Source of the DNA: Methylorubrum rhodinum
Lineage (GTDB): Bacteria; Pseudomonadota; Alphaproteobacteria; Rhizobiales; Beijerinckiaceae
Direction: 5' to 3'
DNA: 64,000 bases
Assembly (NCBI RefSeq): GCF_014199935.1
Contig: NZ_JACHOP010000014.1
Location: 1-64,000 of the forward strand
In this document: positions 17,484 through 25,836 of the stretch, in pieces
Layout of the letters: each line of letters starts with the position of its first letter
Numbering within the stretch: the stretch's first letter is position 1
Translations under genes and position numbers: made by a program
The notes under the pieces: model-generated
The model's input: only the letters and a program-made list of their open reading frames with translations
The model's database searches: none
Told to the model about the DNA's origin: nothing

Positions 17484-17498
17484 GTTCGCAATCTGTTC
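17484..17498. promoter_or_regulatory. Candidate LexA (SOS) box GTTC-N7-GTTC
   Basis: GTTCGCAATCTGTTC matches the alphaproteobacterial SOS consensus exactly at its eight fixed bases. It lies in the 338-base gap 17389-17726, 96 bases upstream of the hypothetical gene and about 230 bases before the diguanylate cyclase. About two such matches are expected by chance in the whole window on both strands, so this one needs support. The rest of the gap shows nothing else I can name. Confidence 0.4.
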
Positions 17499-17726
17499 CG
17501 ATTTCCTCGGGCGAAGGCGGTCGTCCGAACGATAGGCGGGCGCAGCGATCCTAAGATGGGCCATGGCAGCGCCGCAATTGCATTATGTGTCGATCGGGCC
17601 GTTGCGATCCGTCCTCCGAGGCCGGAGCGGCCGTCACCGTTCTCCGTGTCCTTAACAATTTCCTGACGACCCTGCCGCATCGTCCGATTCGGCGATCACC
17701 TTCGAGAAGGCCTTCCGTCGCGGTCC

Positions 17727-18827
17727 ATGCCCGATCTACCGGACATCCAGACCCTGCGCCTGTGCAGCATGCTGGCGAGCTTCGCCTTCTTCGGCGTGTT
17801 CGCCCGTCTCTGGCTCGGGCAGCGCGACGCGGTCTACCTGCTGTATTGGGCGGCGAGTTCGCTGCTCTACACGCTCACCATCCTCAGCTTCGACATCTCG
17901 GGGCACACGCCGCTTCAGGACGGCCTGCTCTACGCCTTGCTCTCGGCGAGCACGCTCCTGTCGCTGTCGGGGGTGCGCCGCTTCGACGGGCTGGCGCCGT
18001 TCCCGCTCTGGCTCATCCTGCCGATCCTGGTCTCCGGCTTCGGCTACGGCGTGCCCGCCCACCTGTTCGGCGCGGACAGCGCAGCCGCCCGCATCGGCGG
18101 CACCTGCGGCAGTATCCTGACGATGGCGATCACCGGCGGCCTCCTCGTCTTCGGGGGTCGGGGCGCGGCGTCGCCGGGCCGGCGCATCGCCGGGGCCGCC
18201 TATCTCGCCTACATCCCCTGCTTCCTCGCGGCGATCACGGCGGAGGCCTTCGGCGTCGCGAGCGTGAACATGGCGGCGCTGATCCCGATGCTCGCCGACC
18301 AGCTCCTCCTCGCGGTGCTCAATCTCGGCCTCATCGCCATGCCGGGCGAGCGGGCGCAGGCGCGCCTGCGGGAGGCGGCCCTGCGTGATCCGCTGACGGG
18401 CGCCTGGAACCGGGCGGGCCTCGCGGCGCTGGCGCCGCGCCTGCTACGGCCGGGCCATGCGGTGATCGTGCTCGACGTCGATCACTTCAAGACGATCAAC
18501 GACCGGCACGGCCACGGGGCGGGTGACCGCATCCTGACCGCGCTCGTCGCGAGCGCTCGCACCGTGCTGCCCGAGGGCGCCGAGATCGCCCGGCTCGGCG
18601 GTGACGAATTCGTGATGGTCCTGCCGGACCAGAGCCGGGCCGAGGCGAGCTGGCTCGCCGACGAGGTCCGCCACGCCATCCGCCGCGCCTCGGACCTTCC
18701 ACCCTGGACGATCAGCCTCGGCATCGCCGCGGTCGAGCCCGGCGACCGCGACTTCGCGCAGGCGATCGAGCGGGCCGATGCCGCGCTCTACCGGGCCAAG
18801 GCGGCAGGCCGCGACCGCGCCGCTTGA
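17727..18827 (+). CDS. Membrane-bound diguanylate cyclase (GGDEF), 366 aa
   Basis: An N-terminal sensor of about six or seven hydrophobic helices (residues about 10-210) is joined to a GGDEF domain (about 215-362). The active site reads GGDEF exactly (residues 291-295), with DVDHFKTINDRHGH upstream. The protein should therefore make cyclic di-GMP from two GTP. The autoinhibitory RxxD site normally five residues before GGDEF is absent (PEGA), so product inhibition at that site is not expected. No EAL domain. The membrane ligand is unknown. The next gene on the same strand starts 92 bases later. Confidence 0.9.
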   Translation: MPDLPDIQTLRLCSMLASFAFFGVFARLWLGQRDAVYLLYWAASSLLYTLTILSFDISGHTPLQDGLLYALLSASTLLSLSGVRRFDGLAPFPLWLILPILVSGFGYGVPAHLFGADSAAARIGGTCGSILTMAITGGLLVFGGRGAASPGRRIAGAAYLAYIPCFLAAITAEAFGVASVNMAALIPMLADQLLLAVLNLGLIAMPGERAQARLREAALRDPLTGAWNRAGLAALAPRLLRPGHAVIVLDVDHFKTINDRHGHGAGDRILTALVASARTVLPEGAEIARLGGDEFVMVLPDQSRAEASWLADEVRHAIRRASDLPPWTISLGIAAVEPGDRDFAQAIERADAALYRAKAAGRDRAA

Positions 18828-18919
18828 GCCCGGCACGCACGAGGGCTGGTCCGCGCCCGCCCTCGCCATAGGTTGGCCGGCGCACCGCTCCGTCGCGGCG
18901 GCGTCGCGAGAGCCGGCCC

Positions 18920-20032
18920 ATGTCCCCCACCACCGAAACCGGGCCGCGGCCCCTCTCCCCGGACCATCGGGAGAGCGAGCGGACGCAACGTTTCTTCCGC
19001 GCCGCCCTGACGGTCGCCCTGCTCGGGCTCGGCCTCTACATCCTGTCGGACTTCTTGCGCGCACTGGTCTGGGCCGTGGTGCTCGCGGTGGCCCTGTGGC
19101 CGCTCTACGCGCGCGCCCGGCGGCGATTTCCGCCGGGACGGCACGACATCCTGTGGCCGGCGCTCTTCACCGGGCTCGTGGCGCTCGCGCTGCTGCTGCC
19201 GGTGGTGGCGCTCGCGGTCGAGGCCCTGCGCGAGGCGCACGACGTCCTGGCCTATGCCCGCGAGGCCGAGCGCAACGGCATTCCGGTGCCGGATTTCGTC
19301 GCCCACCTGCCCTACGGCGCGCAAGCCGTCGCCGATTGGTGGAACGCGCATCTGGCGCATGCCGGCTGGGCGCAGGAACTGAGCGAGCGGCTCAACACCG
19401 CCTCGAACCGCGATTTCGGCCGCACCGTCGGCAAGGGCATCGTCCACCGGGTGGTGCTCGTCGGCTTCTGCCTGCTCGCCCTGTTCTTCCTGTTCCGCGA
19501 CGGCCGGGCGCTCGCCGAGCAGGGGCTCAGGGCGAGCCGGCGCCTGTTCGGTCCGCACGGCGAGCGTGTCGCCCGGCAGATGGCGGCCTCCGTCCACGGG
19601 ACCGTCGACGGCCTCGTGCTGGTCGGCCTCGGCGAGGGCGTGCTCCTCGGGATCGTCTACTATTTCGCGGACGTGCCGCACCCGGTGCTGCTCGGAGCGG
19701 TGACGGCGGTCGCCGCGATGATCCCGTTCGGCGCGCCCCTGGCCTTCGGGCTCGCCGCATTGCTGCTGGTGGCGAAGGGGGCCGTGGTGCCGGCCGTCGT
19801 CGTCGTGGCGGCGGGCTTCGTCATTACCTTCGTCGCCGACCACGTCGTGCGGCCGGCGCTGATCGGCGGCACCACCCGCCTGCCGTTCCTGTGGGTGCTG
19901 CTCGGGATTCTCGGTGGCGTCGAGACTTTCGGGCTCGTCGGCCTGTTCGTCGGGCCGGCAGTGATGGCGGCGCTGATTTTGCTGTGGCGGGATTTCACCG
20001 GCACCCATGACGCGCCCGCAGCAGCGAAATGA
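18920..20032 (+). CDS. AI-2E/PerM family transporter, 370 aa
   Basis: A multi-pass inner-membrane protein with about seven or eight helices: two near residues 28-68, one near 82-100, and a C-terminal block from about 205 to 355. The large polar stretch at about 105-200 and the C-terminal GGVETFGLVGLFVGPAVMA segment are typical of the AI-2E transporter (formerly UPF0118) family, whose members export small molecules or exchange ions. The substrate cannot be read. It converges with the Kdo hydroxylase gene, with 12 bases between stops. Confidence 0.85.
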   Translation: MSPTTETGPRPLSPDHRESERTQRFFRAALTVALLGLGLYILSDFLRALVWAVVLAVALWPLYARARRRFPPGRHDILWPALFTGLVALALLLPVVALAVEALREAHDVLAYAREAERNGIPVPDFVAHLPYGAQAVADWWNAHLAHAGWAQELSERLNTASNRDFGRTVGKGIVHRVVLVGFCLLALFFLFRDGRALAEQGLRASRRLFGPHGERVARQMAASVHGTVDGLVLVGLGEGVLLGIVYYFADVPHPVLLGAVTAVAAMIPFGAPLAFGLAALLLVAKGAVVPAVVVVAAGFVITFVADHVVRPALIGGTTRLPFLWVLLGILGGVETFGLVGLFVGPAVMAALILLWRDFTGTHDAPAAAK

Positions 20033-20044
20033 CCGCGTGCCCGC

Positions 20045-20914
20045 TCAGTGCTTGAGCGGCCGCCCCAGCTTCCTCGCAAGTATCCGCTGCGGCGCCTTCT
20101 CAGGGTCGGCCTGATCGGCGACCGCGAGATAGCCGGTCTGCTCCAGCATGTAGCGCCCGCCCATGGCACCGTGCATCACGAGGTCCGAAAAGGTCACCCA
20201 GGTCTCGCCGGGCTGGAAATGCACGTCCGCCTGCGGGGCGCGGGCCTGATAATCGAGGTCGCGCTTCAGGGCGTCGTGCAGGTGCAGCATCAGGTGGTCG
20301 TATTCCGAGCGCTTGGCCTTGGTGATCTTGAGCGCGGCGAGCAGGCTCGCCGAGAGGCCGGAATAGCCCGGAAGCTTCGGCAGGAATTTTTCCGCCATCT
20401 CGCCGAAGCCCTCGCCGACGCGCCAGTGGCGCGGTTGCCCCTCGGCGTTGATGTTGCGGAAGATGCGCAGGATGCGCCGCTCGCCGATCGGGTTCGAAGG
20501 GAAGGCATCGACGTGCATGCGGGTGTCGTCGCGCCGCCAGCTCAACTTGCGCTTGTCGACGTCGAACGGGCGGTAGGAGGTGCCGGCGAGGCTCACCTTG
20601 CCGGCATAGGCCGGGAGGTAGGTGGCGATCAGCTCTTCCGCAAAGCGACGGTAGCGCACCAGCAGGGCGCGGAGCCGCGCCTGCTCCTCTTCGCTGCCCG
20701 CGGCGCCGCGCAATTCGGCGGTCTCGCTGCGAATCGCGACGTTCTTGGCCTTGCCGTCGGCGAACGGACGCTCGACGAAGCGTTGCTCGAACGTGTCCAG
20801 GGGGAAGTCGAGATCGCGGAACACCAGCACCGAGCCGCTCTCCAACGCCTCGACCAGGCCGGGCACCCCCGGATTCGCCTCGCTGCGGGAGACCGGGAGG
20901 ATGGGGCTGATCAT
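20045..20914 (-). CDS. Kdo 3-hydroxylase (KdoO-like), 289 aa
   Basis: An Fe(II)/2-oxoglutarate-dependent dioxygenase family protein that hydroxylates Kdo in the lipopolysaccharide inner core to give Ko. The facial triad appears as His134-x-Asp136 (RMHVDAFPS) with a distal His248 (DLVMHGAMGG). SYRPFDVDKRKLSWRRDD and the C-terminal MLEQTGYL are characteristic of the Kdo hydroxylase family. No signal peptide or membrane helix, so it acts on the cytoplasmic face. Length is normal. It fits an outer membrane also carrying AcpXL-dependent lipid A. Confidence 0.85.
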   Translation of the reverse strand: MISPILPVSRSEANPGVPGLVEALESGSVLVFRDLDFPLDTFEQRFVERPFADGKAKNVAIRSETAELRGAAGSEEEQARLRALLVRYRRFAEELIATYLPAYAGKVSLAGTSYRPFDVDKRKLSWRRDDTRMHVDAFPSNPIGERRILRIFRNINAEGQPRHWRVGEGFGEMAEKFLPKLPGYSGLSASLLAALKITKAKRSEYDHLMLHLHDALKRDLDYQARAPQADVHFQPGETWVTFSDLVMHGAMGGRYMLEQTGYLAVADQADPEKAPQRILARKLGRPLKH

Positions 20915-21141
20915 GTCGAAACGGCTCTCGCGCGATCCTGGGGCGCCAGCGGTTTACCCGAGCCGGTCGCTCGGTGCCAAGCCGGCAGGGTCGCGACGGG
21001 CATCCGTGGTGGAAAGGCGGCCGTGTTCGCGTTTTGCCCCTTGCCACGCCCATCGCGCGCGCGTCTCCTGGCCGGCAACTTCGGGCATGAGCGCGGCGTT
21101 TCGCCGGCAGGCCCGTTTCGAGATCGGGCGAGGAGCCGGAC

Positions 21142-21612
21142 ATGGCGACGCTGAAGGAGTTCGAGGAGGCCTTGCGCGAGCACGGCATGCACATGGCGCT
21201 CGCCCTCTTGGAGCGCCTGCGCGAGCGCGACCGGCAGACCCGCACGATCCGCCCGGCCCGCCGCCTGACCGGCCAGAAGATGACGCCCGAACTCGCCCGC
21301 CAGATCCAGGAACTGCACGCCGCCACCGGCATGACCCAGCAGGAGATCGCCTTCAAGGTCGGGGTCAACCAGGGCCGGGTCAACGAGGTGCTGAAGCGCG
21401 GCAAGTGGCTCGACGACGATCCGCACGCCCCCGAGGCCGTCGCCCGCGACCGGGCCAAGGCCCGCATGCGCGCCGACCCGAAGCCGCGCCCGACGCGGGT
21501 CATCGGCAAGTCGGCGGGCAAGACCGTGGCGAAGTCGGGCGCCAAAGCGGGGGCGAAGGCGGCCCCGCGCAAGCCGGCGCCGCAGGGACAGTTCGCCTTC
21601 GGGGACCTGTGA
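21142..21612 (+). CDS. Small helix-turn-helix protein, 156 aa
   Basis: A central helix-turn-helix (residues about 50-95) reads GMTQQEIAFKVGVNQGRVNEVL. A helical N-terminus precedes it, and a Lys/Ala/Pro-rich tail (about 105-150) follows, which probably binds nucleic acid loosely. The start has GAGGAG 6 bases upstream. It is followed after 4 bases by a cupin gene, so the two are co-transcribed. The target is unknown; regulators of this size often repress their own operon. Confidence 0.75.
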   Translation: MATLKEFEEALREHGMHMALALLERLRERDRQTRTIRPARRLTGQKMTPELARQIQELHAATGMTQQEIAFKVGVNQGRVNEVLKRGKWLDDDPHAPEAVARDRAKARMRADPKPRPTRVIGKSAGKTVAKSGAKAGAKAAPRKPAPQGQFAFGDL

Positions 21613-21616
21613 GGCG

Positions 21617-22021
21617 ATGACCGACCCCGTCTGCCGCGTCGTGCGTCCGGGCGAGACCTTCACCGGCAAGCAGGACCTGCTCTACGCCCCCGGCATCTCG
21701 GCGGAATCGGTCGGCGCCCGGGGCCTGCACCTCCAGATGGTGACGATCCCGCCCGGCGCGCGGGCCAAGGCGCACAAGCACGAGGGCCACGAGACCGCGA
21801 TCTACGCGCTCAGCGGCATCTCCCGGATGTGGTGGGGTGAAGCGTTGGAGCACCACGCCGAGCTGAAGCCCGGCGACTATCTCTACATCCCGGCGGGCGT
21901 GCCGCACCTGCCCTACAATCCGAGCGCCACCGAGCCCTGCACGGCGATCATCGCCCGCACCGACCCGAACGAGCAGGAGAGCGTCGTTCTGCTGCCCCAC
22001 CTCGACGGGATACATCCGTGA
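21617..22021 (+). CDS. Single-domain cupin protein, 134 aa
   Basis: A conserved-barrel cupin. Metal-ligand positions are visible in AKAHKHEGHETAIYALSG (His, His, Glu) and in PAGVPHLPYN (His). It begins 4 bases after the helix-turn-helix gene. The substrate or ligand is unknown; cupins of this type include isomerases, dioxygenases and binding proteins. No signal peptide, so cytosolic. Confidence 0.8.
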   Translation: MTDPVCRVVRPGETFTGKQDLLYAPGISAESVGARGLHLQMVTIPPGARAKAHKHEGHETAIYALSGISRMWWGEALEHHAELKPGDYLYIPAGVPHLPYNPSATEPCTAIIARTDPNEQESVVLLPHLDGIHP

Positions 22022-22068
22022 GGCCGGCCCGTTGAGAGGGCAATTCGCTCTCTCCCGGATCGAGTCCC

Positions 22069-22365
22069 ATGCGCCTCGCCCTCGCCACCGCCCTGCTCGC
22101 CGCCGGTCTGACGCAAGCGGTGGCCCAGCGCCTCTCGACCGTCGACCTCACCTGCGCCCAGGCTCGCAACGTGGTGCTGCGCCAGGGTGCGGCGGTGCTC
22201 GGCACCGGCGGCCAGACCTACGACCGCTTCGTGCGCGACCGCAATTTCTGCGAGCCGACCGAGATCGGCCGCCGCGCCTTCGTGCCGGCCCGCGACACCC
22301 CGGCCTGCTTCGTCGGCTTCACCTGCTACGAGCCGAGCCGCAACGACCGTTTCGGGGACTTCTGA
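22069..22365 (+). CDS. Small secreted Cys-containing protein, 98 aa
   Basis: A signal peptide (residues 1-19, ending AVAQ) is followed by a compact domain with four cysteines (TCAQAR, NFCEPTEIG, TPACFVGFTCYEP), which likely form two disulfides in the periplasm. I recall short secreted proteins of this pattern in Methylobacterium-like genomes, but no function is known to me. It is 47 bases downstream of the cupin on the same strand. Confidence 0.65.
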   Translation: MRLALATALLAAGLTQAVAQRLSTVDLTCAQARNVVLRQGAAVLGTGGQTYDRFVRDRNFCEPTEIGRRAFVPARDTPACFVGFTCYEPSRNDRFGDF

Positions 22366-22397
22366 TTCCCTTGGTGGCCTTGCTCCCATCCACACTC

Positions 22398-22565
22398 TCA
22401 TCCTGAGCTCGACTTTGGCCAAACATGCGACTGTGCAGAGGGCACAGGAGCGCCGATCAGCAGGGGTTGAGCGTGCCGCGCCTGGGCGTGCCGCCACGAG
22501 CGGTGGACGAACAGCGGCGCGAACGCCAGGATGATCCCGGCGAAGCGGGCAGGCAGGACCGGCAT
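22398..22565 (-). pseudogene. Truncated transposase N-terminus (IS remnant), 55 codons
   Basis: The minus strand starts MPVLPARFAGIILAFAPLF and runs HRSWRHAQ, which resembles the first helix of DDE transposases of the IS4/IS701-like group found in alphaproteobacteria. The frame ends after 55 codons and the catalytic part is missing. Inverted sequences CTCATCCTGAGCTCGACTT (from 22397) and its near-complement (around 22645-22665) bracket the fragment. The whole gap 22366-22895 contains only this remnant and the repeat at 22708-22845, so it looks like decayed mobile DNA. Confidence 0.5.
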
Positions 22566-22707
22566 CGGGCGTCTCTTGGCGGGGACACCTCAAGCCTACC
22601 CGTCACACCCCCTTCATCACCCCGAAAAGACACAGCCCGATTGGCCGAAGTCGAGCTGAGGATGAGAGGGGGCCCGGAAACGCCCGCCCGGCCTTCCAAC
22701 CCACACT

Positions 22708-22845
22708 GTCATCGCGAGGCGGCGCCGAAGCGATCCAGGGCGCGCGTTCTGCGGAGACGGTGAGACCACGCCGACGACGGGGCCGCGCGCGACTTTTCCT
22801 GACCATGCGGAGCGCTGGATTGCTTCGGCTCCGCCTCGCCACGAC
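22708..22845. repeat. MITE-like repeat with inverted ends (GTCATCGCGAGGC family), 138 bp
   Basis: It begins GTCATCGCGAGGCGGCGCC and ends with the near-complement GGCTCCGCCTCGCCACGAC; each arm is about 31 bases. A second copy of nearly the same length at 43711-43850 matches in both arms and partly in the interior (GATCCAGGGCGCG, GCGGAGCGCTGGATTG). There is no coding capacity. It lies beside the transposase remnant. Confidence 0.75.
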
Positions 22846-22895
22846 GGAGAGAGGCGGGAGCCGAAGGTCCGCGGCAATCCGCGAAGGCTCGACAA

Positions 22896-23150
22896 TCAGC
22901 CCTTCTTGCCCTGTTGCTTGAAGGTCTGGATCGCGTTCTGGCAGCCCGGCGAGAGCTTGGCCATGTTCTTCTGGAAGCAGGCCTGGACCTCGGGGCCGTC
23001 CTCGGGCGGCAGGCCGGCGCAGTGGAGGGTGAAGTCGCCCATGCATTGCTGCTGCAGCACCGCCTTGTCTTCCGGCGACATCGGCGCGGCGAGCGCCGCC
23101 GAGGCGAGGCCGGTGAGGAGGGCGGCGGACAGCATGAGACGAACCGGCAT
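22896..23150 (-). CDS. Small secreted cysteine-rich protein, 84 aa
   Basis: A signal peptide (residues 1-22, ending ALAAP) is followed by a 60-residue helical domain with four cysteines (QQCMGDF, LHCAGLPP, QACFQKN, PGCQNAI). The spacing resembles the Cys-rich-repeat proteins of alphaproteobacteria. It ends in QQGKKG. Periplasmic; function unknown. It is divergent from the PLA2-like gene, with about 110 bases between starts, and both products are exported and disulfide-rich. Confidence 0.75.
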   Translation of the reverse strand: MPVRLMLSAALLTGLASAALAAPMSPEDKAVLQQQCMGDFTLHCAGLPPEDGPEVQACFQKNMAKLSPGCQNAIQTFKQQGKKG

Positions 23151-23262
23151 GGGGGCTTCGACCTTTCGAGGAAATCCCTTCAGAAAGTCGCGAGGCCGGC
23201 AAAGCGTTGCATTGAGCCGGGCCGGAACGGGAGACTGACGCCTCGCGTTGAGGAGGCCGCCA

Positions 23263-23865
23263 ATGGAGCCCGCCTTGCGCCCCGCCCTCGTCCTTCTCGC
23301 AACGATGCTTCTGGCCGCGCCGCAGGCGGCGCTCGCTCAAGGCTCCGCGGCGCCGAGCATCGTCGAGGAGGTGCCGGCGACCGAGGACGACGTAGCCCCC
23401 GGCCCGCCCCCGCCCCTGCCCGATCTCGCCGACCCGAACGGGCGCGCCGGCACGGCGCTGAACGAGCCCGACGAGCGCTCCGGCATCCCCAAATCCCTGC
23501 GGGCCTCCGGCTCGCGGGCGGGCGGACCGGCCAACGAGTTGAATCCTGGCGGCCGCACCGAGGCGCCCGCGCCGCCGAAGGGTGAACTCGTCAACGTGCT
23601 GGCCGGCCGCGCGCTGTTCCACGGCCATTACTGCGGCAAGGGCAACCGCGGCGAGGGGATTGCGCCGATCGACGCGCTCGACGCCGCCTGCATGCGCCAC
23701 GATGCCTGCTACGGCACCGCCGGCTACAGCTCCTGCGCCTGCGACGCGACGCTCCGGCGCGAGGCGACCCTCGTCTCGGACGATCCCTCGGTGCCGCTGG
23801 AGACGCGGCGCCGGGCGCTCAGCGTGACCCAGGCCGCCGCGGCGATGGCGTGCAGCCAGCCTTGA
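23263..23865 (+). CDS. Secreted phospholipase A2-like protein, 200 aa
   Basis: A signal peptide (residues 1-26) and a Pro-rich linker (about 40-105) precede a phospholipase A2-like domain (about 107-200). HYCGKGNRGEG (122-132) resembles the calcium loop, and DAACMRHDACYG (140-151) carries the catalytic His146-Asp147 pair with flanking cysteines. Further cysteines at SSCACD fit the family's disulfides. It may hydrolyse the sn-2 ester of phospholipids in the periplasm or outside. AGGAGG six bases before the ATG at 23263 decides the start over an upstream in-frame ATG. Activity is not proven: the fold also occurs in non-enzymatic proteins. Confidence 0.75.
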   Translation: MEPALRPALVLLATMLLAAPQAALAQGSAAPSIVEEVPATEDDVAPGPPPPLPDLADPNGRAGTALNEPDERSGIPKSLRASGSRAGGPANELNPGGRTEAPAPPKGELVNVLAGRALFHGHYCGKGNRGEGIAPIDALDAACMRHDACYGTAGYSSCACDATLRREATLVSDDPSVPLETRRRALSVTQAAAAMACSQP

Positions 23866-23875
23866 CGGGGGGTGG

Positions 23876-25687
23876 TTACTCCGTCTCGTCCCGGCGCTGG
23901 CGCAGTTCGGGGGCGGGAAGCTCCGGCTCGGTCGAGGGGGCGACCTGGCTCTCGGTGCGGCTGGTGTCCACGAACAGGCGGGCCTCGCCCTCGCGCACGC
24001 CGAGGCTGCGCAGGGCGTAGGTCATCATGCCGAGGGCCAGTTCGCGTTCGGCCATGAGCACGAGGCCGACGCCGTCCTCCTCCAGGCGGCGCCGCTCGGC
24101 GTCGCTGTGGGTGCGCACCACGCTGTCGATGCCGGGGTTGGCCGCCCGCGCCTTGGCCAGCAGGCGTCGGCCCTGGTGCGAATCGGGCGTGGCGACGACG
24201 AGGAGGCGGGCGGAGGCGATGTCGGCGGCCTCCAAGATGCCCGGCGCGCCGGCCTCGCCGAACACCGCGGGCACGCCCTCGGCCCGCAGTTCCTCGACCC
24301 GGCGGCGGTCGCGCTCGACCACGACGTAGGGCAGGTTCCAATCGGCGAGCGCCCCGGCGATGGCGCTGCCGACCCGGCCGTAGCCGACGAGCACCGCGTG
24401 GCCGCGCATCCCCGGCCCGTGCCCGGCCACCGGCAGGGCGGCGGCGTGCCGACGCTCCATTCGGCGGCGCAATTCGGGCCGCTCGCCGAGCCACGCCGAG
24501 GCCCGCTCGGCCAGCGCGAAGAACAGCGGGTTGAGGGTGATCGAGAGCAGCGCGCCGCCGAGGATCAGGTCGCGGCCGGGCTCCGGCAGCAGCTTCAGAC
24601 TGATGCCGAGCCCGGCCAGGATGAACGAGAACTCGCCGATCTGCGCCAGACTCGCAGCGATGGTGAGCGCGGTGCCGACGGGATGCCCGAAGGCCAGCAC
24701 GATGGCGATGGCCGCGAGCGACTTGCCGACGACGATGACGCCGAGGACGCCGAGCACGGACAGCGGCTCGCGAATCAGGATGCCGGGGTCGAACAGCATC
24801 CCGACCGAGACGAAGAACAGGACCGCGAAGGCGTCCTGCAACGGCAGGGAATCAGCCGCGGCCTGATGGCTAAGGTCGGATTCGGCGAGCACCATGCCGG
24901 CGAAGAAGGCGCCGAGCGCGAAGGACACGCCGAACAATTCGGACGAGGCGAAGGCGATGCCGACCGCCGAGGCCAGCACCGCCAGCGTGAACAGCTCGCG
25001 CGAGCCGGTGCGCGCCGCGAGCCCGAGCAGATACGGCACGAAGCGCCGCCCGCCGATCAGCATCACGGCCATGAACACGCCGACCTTGGCGAGCGTCAGC
25101 CCCAGCGTCGTCCACAGGCCGAGGAGCGCGCCGCCCTGGGCGTTCTGGGGCGCCACGCCGCCGAGGGAGGGCGCGAGCGCGGGCAGCAGCACCAGCGCCA
25201 GCACCATGGCGAGGTCCTCGACGATGAGCCAGCCCACCGCGATGCGGCCCTTGTCGCTGTCGAGCAGGCCCCGCCCTTCGAGGGCCCGCAGCAGCACGAC
25301 GGTGCTGGCGACCGAGAGCGCCAGCCCGAACACGATGCCGGCCCCGAGCGACCAGCCGAAGGCGGCGGCGAGCCCCGCCCCCATGGCGGTGGCGGCGGCG
25401 ATCTGCACCACGGCGCCGGGCAGCGCGATGGCGCGCACCGCCATCAGGTCCTTGAGCGAGAAGTGCAGGCCGACGCCGAACATCAGCAGGATCACGCCGA
25501 GTTCGGCGAGTTGGGCTGCGAGCTCCGGGTCGCCGACGAAGCCCGGCGTGAACGGCCCGATCGCGATCCCGGCCACGAGGTAGCCGACCAGCGGCGGCAG
25601 CCGAAGCTTCTGCGCCGCCATGCCGCCGATGAAGGCGCCGACCAGCCCCAGCGCGATGATCGAGATGAGTCCGGTGGCGTGATGCAA
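23876..25687 (-). CDS. CPA2-family cation:proton antiporter (KefB/YbaL-like), 603 aa
   Basis: A membrane domain of about 12-13 helices (residues 1-390), with LRLPPLVGYLVAGIAIGPFTPG near the start, is followed by a TrkA-N Rossmann domain (about 415-530, GHAVLVGYGRVGSAIAGAL) that binds NAD(H) or nucleotides. It probably exports K+ or Na+ in exchange for protons. The start is taken as TTG 25687, just before HHATGLISI, as in homologues. The longer frame would begin inside the repeat at 25732-25836. It converges with the PLA2-like gene, 10 bases between stops. Confidence 0.85.
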   Translation of the reverse strand: MHHATGLISIIALGLVGAFIGGMAAQKLRLPPLVGYLVAGIAIGPFTPGFVGDPELAAQLAELGVILLMFGVGLHFSLKDLMAVRAIALPGAVVQIAAATAMGAGLAAAFGWSLGAGIVFGLALSVASTVVLLRALEGRGLLDSDKGRIAVGWLIVEDLAMVLALVLLPALAPSLGGVAPQNAQGGALLGLWTTLGLTLAKVGVFMAVMLIGGRRFVPYLLGLAARTGSRELFTLAVLASAVGIAFASSELFGVSFALGAFFAGMVLAESDLSHQAAADSLPLQDAFAVLFFVSVGMLFDPGILIREPLSVLGVLGVIVVGKSLAAIAIVLAFGHPVGTALTIAASLAQIGEFSFILAGLGISLKLLPEPGRDLILGGALLSITLNPLFFALAERASAWLGERPELRRRMERRHAAALPVAGHGPGMRGHAVLVGYGRVGSAIAGALADWNLPYVVVERDRRRVEELRAEGVPAVFGEAGAPGILEAADIASARLLVVATPDSHQGRRLLAKARAANPGIDSVVRTHSDAERRRLEEDGVGLVLMAERELALGMMTYALRSLGVREGEARLFVDTSRTESQVAPSTEPELPAPELRQRRDETE

Positions 25688-25731
25688 CGCGAATGCGCCC
25701 CTGCGGAGCGGCCTCTCGCCCCGTGGTTCCT

Positions 25732-25836
25732 TAGAGCGCATTCCGACGAAGTGGACACCGGTTCGTCGGGAGAATGCGCGGCAAAACAAGGACCGAGAGC
25801 CGCCGGCCTGATGCAATCAGGACGGATACGGCTCTA
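25732..25836. repeat. Two-hairpin extragenic repeat, variant copy, 105 bp
   Basis: It starts TAGAGCGCATTCCGACGAAG and ends GGATACGGCTCTA, with the inner GTGGACACCGGTTCGTCGG and GCGGCAAAACAAGGACCGAGAGC. The architecture equals the copies at 7332, 49897 and 63290, but the arm sequences have changed in a compensated way. It lies just upstream of the antiporter gene and so may affect its promoter. Confidence 0.75.

Noticed and set aside
25688..25816. Longer N-terminus for the CPA2 antiporter starting at 25816 or 25741
   Set aside because: The extra sequence is largely the extragenic repeat, and homologous proteins begin at the HHATGLIS-type position, so a TTG start at 25687 is preferred.
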